64,000 nt of DNA from Vermamoeba vermiformis (taxonomy: Eukaryota > Tubulinea > Echinamoebida). The position numbers and the translations under genes are program-made. Below the pieces are notes generated by a model. It ran no database searches, was not told where the DNA came from, and worked only from the letters and a program-made list of their open reading frames with translations. The stretch spans positions 1 to 64,000 of the forward strand of contig JBEWZL010000063.1 in the NCBI GenBank assembly GCA_045837725.1, in the 5' to 3' direction. Shown piece after piece: positions 1 through 11,400 of the stretch. The first letter of the stretch is position 1, and the number at the start of each line of letters is the position of its first letter.

Positions 1-123
1 CTCATGTAAAACTTTTCCATTACTAACTCAGTTTTTTTGATTGGAATGAAAATACATGATATTAGGAGCCTAACAAAGCAAATCACCATCACTTCTGTTA
101 AGTACTCCTTGGGCACATGCTGG

Positions 124-283
124 GCACCTAGGATTCCGTATGGAGAGGGTACCCTCACCACCCACTCTGTCAGCCATTGGAATTCAAGATGCTCAGAATC
201 CTAGGTGTTTAAAATAGTAGGAAGCCAGTCATGGAATCCTAGGTGCCCAACAGGGTGCCCTCTCCTTATGGAATTCTAGGTGC
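124..283. repeat. inverted repeat around CCTAGG
   Basis: A 33-base arm at 124-156 (GCACCTAGGATTCC, then a CCGTATGGAGAGGG-like part) recurs as its imperfect reverse complement at 251-283. Extra copies of the ATCCTAGGTG core lie between them near 207 and 235. The arms could fold back on themselves. The element is not otherwise recognisable. Confidence 0.6.
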
Positions 284-785
284 AAAGGCAGGTAATACAA
301 AGTGCCTGGAATCCAAAGTGCCCAAAATCATAGCTGTCCAGCCTTGCTTAATGCAAAATTTCATTTGATTTCATTTGATTGCAGTCAATTGCATTCGATT
401 GAACTTCAGCTCCAGTGGCCTGGACAAGCACCACCAGCATCCTTCTTGTATCATTTGAGTTTGGCCATTATATTTACATCCTATACTGATAGTACATACT
501 ATAGGGACATCTTATATTGCATGTTTCATCAAAATTTTAGCAGATCCAGTGAAAAAACTCCATGAATTGCAAATTTTGAATATGCACATATGATTTAAGA
601 TTACCCATTATTATAGTGCTTAAAGTTTAATCATCTTTAAGCAGTAGTGCATCCTTTCAAGTAAGTTTAACAATTGTAGCTAATAATATTAGCTGGATCC
701 ATCAATAAAAAATTCAAACTAACTGATAGAGGAAGTTATTATTTCAAAACAACAAGATTATGTATGCCATTTGCTAAAAATGACC

Positions 786-1050
786 ATTTAGAAGGTTATC
801 TTAATCCTACCTGAAACTTTCTTGCTAAATTCTAATTTAGGAAATAATGATTCATGAACATCTACAATTCATGAATAAATTCAGGTAAATTTGTGTGGAC
901 ATGGATGAACTTGCTACCAGTAGCCAAATTTTCTTGTTTTCAACAGCCCTGGTGGACCTGCTAGCAGGTGCCAAGTTTTCCTGTTTTTGACAGCCCTGGT
1001 AAACCTGCTAGCAGGTGCTAAGTTTTCCTTGCTTTCAATAGTGTGGTAAG
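786..1050. repeat. duplicated block, copy A, with 47-bp tandem repeat
   Basis: This block shares near-identical sequence with 2095-2370: both begin with an imperfect CCTACCTGAAA..TTCTTGCTA run, continue through CTAATTTAGGAAATAATGAT, and end in tandem units. The unit is 47 bases and contains the perfect palindrome CCTGCTAGCAGG, here at 957-968 and 1004-1015, followed by GGTGCCAA and CAACAGCCCTGGT motifs. The last unit is degenerate. A related GGATCCATCAATAAAA motif occurs near 694 and 1474. Confidence 0.8.
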
Positions 1051-2094
1051 TGAACAGTTTTGATATTTCACATGTAAATGAAGGATTCTTTTTTTTTATG
1101 GAAGACCATCTAGTACTCAGATCAGCCACTGAAATGTTAGTGGGTGTTTTAGCACTAAAACATGTTTTCTATGCTACTCTGCAATTATGCCTAAGCACAT
1201 AACTATGAATATGACCCGAATCAGGAAGTTTTGAAATTTAATAGTCAAGCAACTATATTCAAAACATTTATTAAAGAATCCAAATTAGAATTTTAAAATT
1301 AAACTAATTGTGATAGTAGAACATCAGTTTGAGTTGAAATTTAAGTCAAAAGCAGCTGTAGTAAGCCAATCTCATTAATTATCCAAAAAGGAAAGCCAAG
1401 GAATCTGGTCATAGTACAGTTACACTTTGGTGCTTGATGCAACTTGCTGGTTCCCCTAGTGACAATGTATGTTGGATCCATCAATAAAATATTCAAACCA
1501 GAGTATACTGCTGTCACATTAATTTTGTCACTTGAAGCCATCACAGCTAAATTATTGCTATCTCAGCAGATCTACAGCCATCACGGCACCAGATCAAAAA
1601 TCAAACTTCCTGTAGTCCCAAAATGAATGTTTTTCATATAATAAGCAATGAATATTAATGTTTGTGCACAATGGTGTTGTAATCTGCTTTTGGAGATTTT
1701 GCTGGTCTCAGATCGCCCAATCTAAATTTGAACTGAATTGTTAGCTTGAAAATTAATATATACACATTACAAATATGTAAATGTACTCATATCAATAATA
1801 TTTATAGGCTAAAACAAATATTTTGAATGAGTTCAAAGGCAAATCTAATTTAAAAAATATTTAAATTATTTACCTTGTATGTATGAGCTTTTGTACTTTA
1901 AGGACATCATAAAATATATTGTCTGTAATAATTATGGCTTGCAATTGATTGCAGCCAGCAAATTTCCCCAAATCTGTAGCAGATGTATTACTGTAGGGCT
2001 CCAAATCTGATCTGCCATACATTTAGTATAAACACTCATATGTTGGCTTCTGTTGACATTGTTGCATAAAATTAGTTATTTGAGAAGGTTGACA

Positions 2095-2370
2095 TACTCC
2101 TACCTGAAAGTTTCTTGCTACAATCAAATTCTAATTTAGGAAATAATGATTCATGAACATTTACAATTCATGAATAAATTCAGGAAAATTTGTGTGGACA
2201 TGGGTGAACTTGCTAGCAGAGCCAAATTTGCCTGTTTTCAACAGCCCTGGTGGACCTGCTAGCAGGTGCCAAATTTTCCTGTTTTTGACAGCCCTGGTAG
2301 ACCTGCTAGCAGGTGCCAAATTTTCTTGTTTTCAACAGCCCTGGTAAACCTGCTAGCAGGTGCCAAATTC
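2095..2370. repeat. duplicated block, copy B, with 47-bp tandem repeat
   Basis: Second copy of the block at 786-1050, in the same orientation about 1.3 kb away. The palindrome CCTGCTAGCAGG occurs at 2255-2266, 2302-2313 and 2349-2360, spaced exactly 47 bases apart, with a further degenerate unit before them. Copy B has one more good unit than copy A, as expected for a small satellite expanding by slippage or unequal exchange. Confidence 0.8.
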
Positions 2371-3355
2371 AGTACATTAGTACAAGACCTACAGGCACTT
2401 GTGTAATAGAATGAGACAATTGAAGCAGGGTTTTCCTTGATACTATTATTATAGGCTCCTTCTAGGACTCCTGAAAAACAAAAATAATCTTAACAAAATT
2501 TCTAATAAGTAATAAGAAACTGGTTCTAGAGCAAGGCAACTCTACCCTTCAATTGCTATGCTCTTAGGCCTTCTCTTTTGCTTTAAAATTTATCATTACC
2601 ATAAAAGGAAAAAAGGCCAAAAGCGTCCCCACCCACATTAAATAAACAAGATGTTTGGAGTAGCCTGTATACTGGGAAATTGGTACCTTAGTTGATAACT
2701 GACCTTCCTCAATGAATGCGTTTGCATCACAGTCTACAAGGACATGACTGGGCATGGCTATGGCAAGCTGAAGAAGGAGATCTCACTTTTACATACCTTG
2801 TCTGAGAAGTCCATAAGAACCAACACTAGGTGAATTTGAGAAGTCAGTGGGGGCAAGAACAGTTAGTACTTGGTATGAAGGAGGATTGGGAGAAGGAAAA
2901 GAAGCTCATGGAAAAGAATCCAGATCTTCATCTGCTCAAATTTGCGGAGCCAGCTTCAAGTGGTGCTTTTGAAACTCTTGTACTTGCCAGGTGTCAATCC
3001 ATTTTGCAAACTTTTTGACAGCAATTGAAGATCAACAATAAGATGTCCTTGGATATCTGATTCTTTTTCTTCTCAACACATGAATTGGCAACATTTCCAA
3101 AGCTGAAAGCTTACACTAAAAAGCAGTGAAAGATGCAAAGCTGAACAATGTTCAGCTGACTGCCTCTACAACTAAATGTTCAAAGCTACTGTCAGGCATT
3201 ATGTGGAGTTTATTTAACTGATATTACATCCGCTTGAATTGAAGGTAAACTTTGAGTTCCAGGGAATTCATTTTGAACCAGGCATATTGATGTTGTGGAA
3301 AATCAAAATTTCTTTTTGCTTTGGCTAATGGAAATATTAACTCATTTGTGCCTGC

Positions 3356-4832
3356 TTTCAGAATCAAGTTTTCAGACTCTGGATCAGTTACATTTCTATT
3401 AGGAAAGTTAGCCTTGACGGAATATGATGATTAAATGTTTTGTAGCACTTACATCCTAAACGCTTCGTTCCAGCTCGGGTTCGTCGGAGATTTTCCTTTG
3501 CCCGTTTTAAATATTTCACGAGTTGTTCCGCGCGACTGGATGCCTATCGTCACCACAGGCTTTTCGCCCAAATTGAAATTTCTGCCTTCAACGACTATCA
3601 AATGGCAATGTTATTAAATACGTTTGTCTAATTCAGCTTCAAATATACTTTGCAATCTGACCACGTCACCGCTCTTTAGCTTTTCCATTTTCGGAACTTT
3701 GCTTGGTGTTGGAGGGAACTCCGTCAAATTCTGCACCACTGTCGCAGTTGGTTGATTCGTTGACGTACTATAACTACTATTGAACGACGAGGGACTTGGC
3801 GTTGTAGTAGCGTTCACGCTCGTCGTGTTAGAGCTACTTGAAAAATTGCTTGAAGACGAATTGTTATTAGGCGAGCTGTACTGAGTGTTGCTGTAAGGGC
3901 TCATTGAATATGATGGCGTAGTTGGTTGAATGACCGGCTGAGGAACGGGCTGAGGTTTTCGATCAACAACTGCTCTCGTCGTATCATTCCATTGAGATCT
4001 CGGCGTGACAGGTACTATCTCTGAATTTGGACTCGCATTCTGTCGGGGTGAAAGCGGCAAGGCCTTGGTAACGCTATACTGTGAGGTCTGTGTGGTCTCT
4101 GGACTTGGACTCGCATTCTGTCGGGGTGAAAGTGGCAAGGCCTTGGTAACACTATACTGTGCGGTAACATTGGGCGCAGCTTCGTAGGTTGAACTTGACG
4201 GGGCAGCAGAGGCAGTAGGCAACGGCCGATTTAAAGTTGGTAATGGCTTGGTAATTGTTGGCTGAGGTATTGAAGGTACATTGTTGCTGGAATTAATGGA
4301 TGGTACTTGCGGCATTGGGCGTGCTGAAAAATTATTGCGTGGCGAAACCGGATTCGCGTTGGTGGAAGAAGAATTCTCTTGAATAGCCCCTCGCGATCCC
4401 ATTAGTGCCAGCCAAGCCTCTTCCAGTACCATGCAGGGCCAAACAATGTTGGGATGGTCGGGAGGGGGCCAATGCGGAATTGATACTGCGGAGCAAAAAT
4501 AAATTTCTAAAATTGAAAACGGAAATAAATTAAATAAAAATGCCCACGTTATTATATAGCAGACCAAGGAAATTAATATTAATATATTAAAGAAATTTGG
4601 TTTTGTTTGTACCAGTAACTTGCGGGATTGGGATCGGTCGTTTCGGTGGTGCAACAGGCTCCTTAATTAGTTCAACATAACTAGCTGGGAACCATCCGCT
4701 CCTATTTCCAACCCTGCCTTTCCACCATTCCTCGTTGGATGTGTCCGAAACTTCGATGATCTCTTCTTCATAAATCGTCATCTGCGTTTCGTCTGCAGCA
4801 TCGTATTGATACAATACTTTCGCGCGCTTCAT
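3356..4832 (-). CDS. SH3 and C2 domain protein, 3' end cut off at a junction
   Basis: The start at 4832 gives an SH3 domain at residues 2-58, with the ALYDY-like motif as VLYQYDA, the paired tryptophans in EEWWKGR and the NRSGWFPASYVE end. Exons are 4832-4613, 4485-3649, 3594-3453 and from 3395 on; all splice phases agree. The middle is rich in Ser, Pro and Asn and has two copies of SVTKALPLSPRQNASP. An unspliced reading would stop at 3614, but a 54-base intron (3648-3595) opens a C2 domain (LQIVEGRNF, then NPSWNEAF), continued after a 57-base intron with INVTDPESENLILK. Beyond about 3356 the C2 similarity ends where base composition changes, so the rest of the gene is missing. SH3 and C2 together suggest a membrane-linked adaptor. 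The partner is unknown. Confidence 0.75.
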
Positions 4833-5421
4833 GTTGTATTACAACGCCAGGAAGAAACAGAAAACGAAAACTTGTACCGTTGGGAATTTCTACCGATGTT
4901 CGGGCCATAGACTTCTAAAAAATCGACATTAGCAATAAGCGATGAGATGTCAACTGACACGTAAATTAATAATAAGGCTTTTGGTAAACACAATCATTTT
5001 ATAACTCTACTCTGACACGATTTAGTCGGGAGTTGATCCGATTTGTCGCCAAAATCTTAAATTATTCTTATTTCATCTCGCAAAATTCAAAAAAAATAGA
5101 AAAACGGCGTAACTTACGTTTTAGAGGCAGCAGTAAGGTTTAGTATCAATTAGATCGTCACTTCTACATTGGATCATGTTGCTCAGGTTTTCGCAACGAT
5201 TATCCGTTTACTTCGGTTCATTAATGTTCACTTTCGCCAATATTGAATGCAGAGCCTCATCGTGGAAGCCCTTGGTGTTTGATCAGAATTTGATTGAATT
5301 TCGACCTTCCTGTTTTTATGGGCTGACGTTGCGACGTCGAAAAACAAATCTTATTTATTTATTGTAAATTAACACAACACGGAGTGCATTGATTAATTTT
5401 GTTTCTACGACTCGCCAGTAA
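4833..5421. promoter_or_regulatory. divergent spacer between SH3-C2 gene and VPS13
   Basis: No gene seen in 589 bases. The two flanking genes point away from each other, so both promoters should lie here. A short plus-strand open frame at 5176-5367 has no intron signals or recognisable domain, and I take it as chance. Confidence 0.4.
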
Positions 5422-8400
5422 ATGGCTTTCCTAAAGAATCTAGCGTCATCCGTTCTAAATAGTTTGCTTAGCAACTATTTCGAGAGCTTCGAGAACAAAG
5501 TCGTTAGCTTTTCATTAGGTGGTGAGCTAGAATTAACAGAGCTTGTAATTAAGAGGAATATTTTGGATAATCTCCGTTTGCCTTTAAAAATCAAATTTGG
5601 CTCTGTTGGACGATTAAAGCTCGTTGGTACGTAGCATTATTATTACTTGATTATTTTGATAATTTTAACTAAATATACAAATATTTGGCAGTACCATGGA
5701 CCGATCTGTCAAAAAAACCAACGACTGTCATGCTAGACGACGTATACTTGATTGCAGAATCGAATACAAATACCAAGGTAATTTATAAATAATTATAGCG
5801 CGAGTATTCCTAAAATTCCTATCCATCTTTAGTACGATCCTGCTGAGGAGGAAAATCGCCTGCAACAATTAAAGATATCGAAATTAAAAATGTTCGAAAT
5901 GCTGCAAGAATCCAAAAAGCAAGAAGGTAAGTCGTTGCGTAGCCATAAGCACGTTCTAATCAGATCTACAAGGCGGAGAGAACAAAAAGGAAGACAACTC
6001 GTTCGGAAAACGGCTTGCAACAACAGTTGTCGATAATTTACAATTGTATATTAACCGAGTTCACGTTCGATTCGAAGAAACGCAAAATCGAGTAAGTCTA
6101 GCCACTGCCCTCATTCTTGAAAACTCAATTAAAAAACTTTCCAGATCCCGTTCTCCGTTGGTTTAACGATCGAAAGCTTATACGGCCAAAGTACCGATCA
6201 AAATTATAAGCCTGCAATTTTACCCGGAGCAACAACGACGTTCAAGGTAAACTAAGGCTTTGATTTTATGTGGATTTATCATCTAATTATTCCGTTCAAG
6301 CTCGTTACGCTGCAAAATCTTGCCATTTATTTCAATATGGGAGATTCTCCGTTGCAATTTAAGACGGTAAAAGAAGCATATCAAGTGATGGAATCTTTGG
6401 TAAGCAGATTCGAGAAATGTAAAAGTGCGATCTAACAACCTTCCTTTAGATCTATAAAAGCGATAACTTGCCAAAGCACAACTTCATTTTAAAGCCAATG
6501 AGTATCGGCGTTAAATTGGTCCTTAACAAACAAGCGAACAGCGAGAACAAGTTGCCAAAAGCAACGGCGCATCTATTGACCGAGAGCATCTTTTTGCGCG
6601 TGAATAAGGACCAGTTCGGTGCAGCACTGGCAACCGCGAATAGATTTTCAAGTCTAACGCTCGGTGCAAAGGTACGTAGCGTTGGATCAACCCGTGGGTA
6701 GTGATTTAATTAATTGTTTGAACAGTACCTCAAGTATCGACCGCAAGTGCCTGTCAAAGAAAAACCTGCAGTGTGGTGGGGCTTTGCACGTAAGTAACTG
6801 AATTGTATCCGAGAAGAGTGCTAATTCGTGCAGTTAACTCGGTCATGGACGATCTGAACCAAAAGCGCAATCAATACCGTTGGAGCACCATCAAACAACG
6901 ACGCGATGATCGACTCCTTTACGTAGATCTATTCCAACAGATAAGACTCGGCAAGGTACTTTGGTGCTACTCTAATTTGTGTTGCTAACAATGTTCGCAG
7001 AAACTTACACCTGAAAACGACCTCAAACTTAAGGCTTTGGAAAAGCGACTGACCTACGAAGATATTATTTAGTACGTGTGCTTAGTCACAATATTACCAT
7101 TTTCTAACGCTCCTATAGTTTCCGCTCACTGGCCGAAATCAAGTCGCGACAATACAAAAAGGTCGAAGAACAGCAACAAGGCAAGCAATCAAAGATCGGA
7201 GGCTTCTTCTCGGGACTCTTCGAGAAAAAAGAAGAGAAAGAACAAAAACAAAAGAAGATTATGGAAGAAGTGTTGAAGGTCCAATTCACCGAACAAGACG
7301 CGCAAGAAGTATACCGTGCCCTCGAGCTTAGTGAATCAGTCGACACCGGGCCAAGCAATCCTGAGGTACGAGCACATCTACTACTCATATCAACGATATC
7401 TAACTACTGTGTAGTGGATCCAATATCAGGTTGGTGCAACTTTGCAACTGGCATCCATCGTGCTGGGCGACGAAACAGGTCCTGTGGCAAACATGGTGCT
7501 CGAGAAGTTCGTGCTGGGACTCGACCTCCGTGACAAGTGGCAAACGTTCCGCACGGAGCTAGACTCGCTGATGGTCATGGATAACACCTCCCAACAGAGC
7601 CTATTCCCGAATATCGTTCGACCGGTGATGACCGACACGAAGTTGTGGACTATGAGAGTGGATACGAACCCTCACAACGTGCCCAATGTTGATATAGGCA
7701 TTGAGATGATTGCAAAGCCTCTGAATATAGTCATGAACGGTGGGTTCATCAGTCGCATCATCAAGATCTTCAGCGCTCCTGTCGGTGAACAAATCAAATC
7801 AAGCCTCACATCGAACCTCAATCCAAATCAACTTAAATTCTTATTGGAAAACAAAAAGAATATCGCGATGAGGATTGACTTGCAAGCGCCTAACATCCTG
7901 GTTCCTCAGAGCTTCGACAAGCCAAACGCACCCATGCTTGTGGTTGATTTGGGTAAATTGAATATAGGAACCGTCTTGGCAATGAAGAACACCCAGGGTA
8001 AAGACGAAGATTTAACTGCCTCGGCGTACGACTCGCTGGAAATCTACTTGAGCAAACTGCAGATCTGCTTAACGACTGCGGACAAGCAAGCGGACGTTCA
8101 TTTGTTAAAGGCGGAGATGATCAAACTCATCGATCCGTTCACCGTGGACTTGACTTTACAGCTCTCCAAGCTACCAGATGTCGAAACACTGAGCAAGGTC
8201 AAGTAAGTCAAGTTATTTTTTACATTTCGGACCGAAATCTAATCGTCGTCAGATTGCGCGGTAAAATGCCTTCATTGAAGGTGAACGTTTCACCAAATAG
8301 CCTGCGTAGCTTCATTCAAATTCTTCAATCGTTGCTGGCTCAAATCAACGCGATGACTGCCTCAGATGGTCCTAAATTCCCTGACGCCAATGATAAGCAA

Positions 8401-11400
8401 GTGATTGGTGGCGATGCCTTTGCTCGTGAAGTGATGATGCAAGCAATGGAACAAAAGAAATCCAACGTTAAATTGTTCGAAGGAGACTTCACCATTGCAG
8501 AAGCTATTATCTCGTTGATGAAAACAGACACGGAGCCTTTACTTCGAGTCAACTTCAAAGGCTTTGAGGGCACAGTGAACGTACAATCCCTGGAAGTCAG
8601 TGTCAAAGCTAAGTTGCACGGCCTGATAATTGAAGATTTGCTGCAAAAGTATGGCCCGCGTGGAGCGAACTTGGCATCATCGCTATCCGATGCAGACCCA
8701 AGCAATGACTTAGTGAACTTCAGCTTCGTCACAACGAACCGCGAAGCGCCCCAATACAATAACATTGACTCGTTCATGTTGTTGGAGTTCAACACGCTGA
8801 AGTTCATATTCAATCCCGTCACGATGATCACCACAATCAACTTGATATTGCAACAACTTCAACCGATGAACCAGGCGCAGCAACAGCAACCCATTGTCGA
8901 AGAGATCAAGCCAGAAGGCTCGCATGCCGTTCTCAAGCCTGTAACGCAAGAGGAACTCACCTTCAAGCGTCGTGGAGCCCATCGAACCACGTTTAAAATG
9001 AACGTCAAAATGAACTCCTTGCAGCTGATGCTAAACGAAGAACAACCTCTAGCTGAAGCGAGTTTGGGAGGCTCTAGTGCTGAGATCCTCGTCAACGAAG
9101 CTGGTGAAGTCAAAATACACGGCAGACTGGGAGCTCTTGCGCTCTCCGACTCGCGTGCCAAAGAACGATTCAGGCACGTGCTTAAGGTGGACGGCGAACA
9201 CTTGGTAGACTTCAAGTTCCAAATTGACCGCTCTGACCGCTTCGCAAACACCGACGAACTCTCGCTCAATATCGATATGAACACGTTGCGCGTCCTGTAC
9301 TCGCACAAGTTTATTATGGACATTGCGAACTACTTTGTTGACTTCGCGGACCTGATGAACAAGTTCAATCAGAAAGATCAGCCCGAGGTCAAACCAGCAA
9401 ACGCCAAGAATTCAAGTAAGCGATTTCATTGTCACTGTAAGCAAATACTAACCGCGCCTAGTTTTTACGTTCCACGTTGCAGCTCAGAACATATTCGTTG
9501 TCGGCTCGTCACTTGACCCTTCAGCAACGCAAGCGCTTATCATCGAGCTTGGTCAGATTAACGTTGGCAACAATTTTTCCGCGTTGCCCGAGCCTGAAAC
9601 TGGCTTCCGTGACAAGCTGGAAGTTTCAATCAAAGGAATGAATGCACGCAGTGGTGATCTCACCTCGGAGGACTGGAGAGCGCAAGATTTGTCTCCGCGC
9701 AAAGCAAACAATGAAGACAAGCTGCTGCAAGATCTAACGCTAGCACTGTTTATTGAAAGACCGTTGTTCGTCAATCCACTCGCGTATCAAGGTCCTACAT
9801 TGACCCTAACTGCGAACATTCCCGAGATCAGCCTGAACTTGTCCACCAACTTGGCCTATCTGCTACTTGGTCTATTAAGAGGAAATATCTTCTACGAGCC
9901 CAGTGCGAAAGAAAGTAAGTGTACTCCGTCATTCGAACCCGTGAACTAACCTTTGGCAAGTTGAAAAATGGAAGGCCGAACAGAGGAAGAAGCTCGCTCT
10001 GGAACAAGCTAATCCTGTGAGTACTACTGATCTTGTTGTTACAAAGCTAACAAACTTTCAGTCACCCGCCGTTTCCCCTGTTGCATCGCCGAATGTGCCC
10101 GCCAAGAAGGATAGAAGACCCACCACGAAGATTGCCTTTATTATTCCCAAACTATCTATCAAGCTGGCCCACAGCAATCCCGCCGCAGAGAACGGCGTCG
10201 AACCGTTGCTGATGATGGACGCGATCAAGTTCAACTTCTCGTTGGATCAGTTTGACGACGACTCCAATGAGATATCTCTCGACTTGTTTGCACTGATGCT
10301 TCGCGACTTGAAGTCGAAGAACAAAGAACTGCACAGCGATTTTAAGACTTTCGTGCGTCCAAAAAACCAAAACGAAGGTCAATTCGGCATGAAGTTCTTA
10401 ACCAAAGACAGCGGTCACCAGGACTTGACCATCAAAGTCGACTCGTTCAACATCATCTTGATTCCAAAATTGATCAAGTCCTTAATCGTAAGTGCTACAG
10501 AACTTCCCATTCGTAGCTAACGAACCTATTTTAGCAATCCATCATGCCCGTCATTAATGAACTGACGAACACATTGGCAAAGAAAGACCAATCGCGAAAG
10601 CTGTTCTTGATGGAGGATGTCCGTGAGCAACGCTTGAATGAGCTTCGCAAGTCGAGGAAAATCGGCTTTGACATGTCCTTCATCGTTACTCGTCCTCAAG
10701 TATTCCTCATCGAAGATCTCACATCAGGAACCTCTCGCGCTGCCATTTTCACGGCAGATTTTGACGTCCGCTTCTTCATTTATGGCATGCAGCAGAAACT
10801 GAACGCCTACGCTAAGACTTTGCAAATGTTCAAAACGAATGCTCTGAGCAACTCCATTGAACTCTCCGCTGACAATCAATTCAACATTCTGAAGCCAGCT
10901 GACGTGATGCTGTTAATGGAGATTTCCCCAGAAGTATTCGACTTGCACGTTGAGCTCTCTCCACTCGACATCACACTGTCATACAGAGTAAGTCACAAGC
11001 ATTACAAAATATCTCTCTAACCACCAACAGGATTTTAAGTTGGGCTACAAATTAGCGGAGCCTTTCCTTCAAGTGGACGAGCAACCCGTCAAACCGCAGC
11101 TCGAGCCTCTTAACAACAATAACGAAGCATTCGTCAAGTCTCGCTCTTCACCACGCATGTCGCCCAAGTTCAATGCTGGATCTCATCGCGCAGAAGCCGA
11201 GAAGCCGCAAGTTCCTGTTCGGGATGAAAAAGTTGACTTGAGTCAAACGTCAATTCAACTGCACATTGTTGACGACGTGTCCGAAGCGGAGCCAGTCAGC
11301 TTGTTCCAGCTCAGCTTAACTAAAATTGATGCCTTCGTTGCTGCTTGGTCCACCAAGGTATGAAAGCGTTTATTCACAGCCGTGTAATATTAATTTCTAT

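Larger units (their letters stand above)
1..3355. other. CpG-depleted segment of different origin or chromatin state
   Basis: I see no credible gene here. About ten CpG dinucleotides occur in 3.3 kb, whereas the DNA to the right carries dozens per kilobase; TG and CA are abundant, as expected where CpG has been methylated and has decayed. Open frames are short and unrelated to known proteins, and there are none of the short GT-AG introns with CTAAC branch sites seen elsewhere in the window. The segment holds tandem and inverted repeats listed separately. A stretch around 2,700-3,050 has short open runs in several frames that could be an old decayed gene, but I cannot identify it. The right edge cuts a C2-domain exon of the neighbouring gene. 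It could be a repeat-rich insertion, methylated heterochromatin, or a foreign sequence joined during assembly. Confidence 0.75.

Noticed and set aside
2564-3018. Short open frames in the CpG-poor segment
   Set aside because: No ATG-led frame shows a domain or splice pattern, and lengths are what chance gives.
3614-3648. Stop codon at 3614 as the true end of the SH3 gene
   Set aside because: A normal 54-base intron starting at 3648 removes it and opens an in-phase C2 domain, which is stronger evidence than the unspliced stop.
8340-9323. Several long minus-strand open frames inside VPS13
   Set aside because: They lie opposite a continuous VPS13 coding exon and have no domain content; they are shadows of its codon use.
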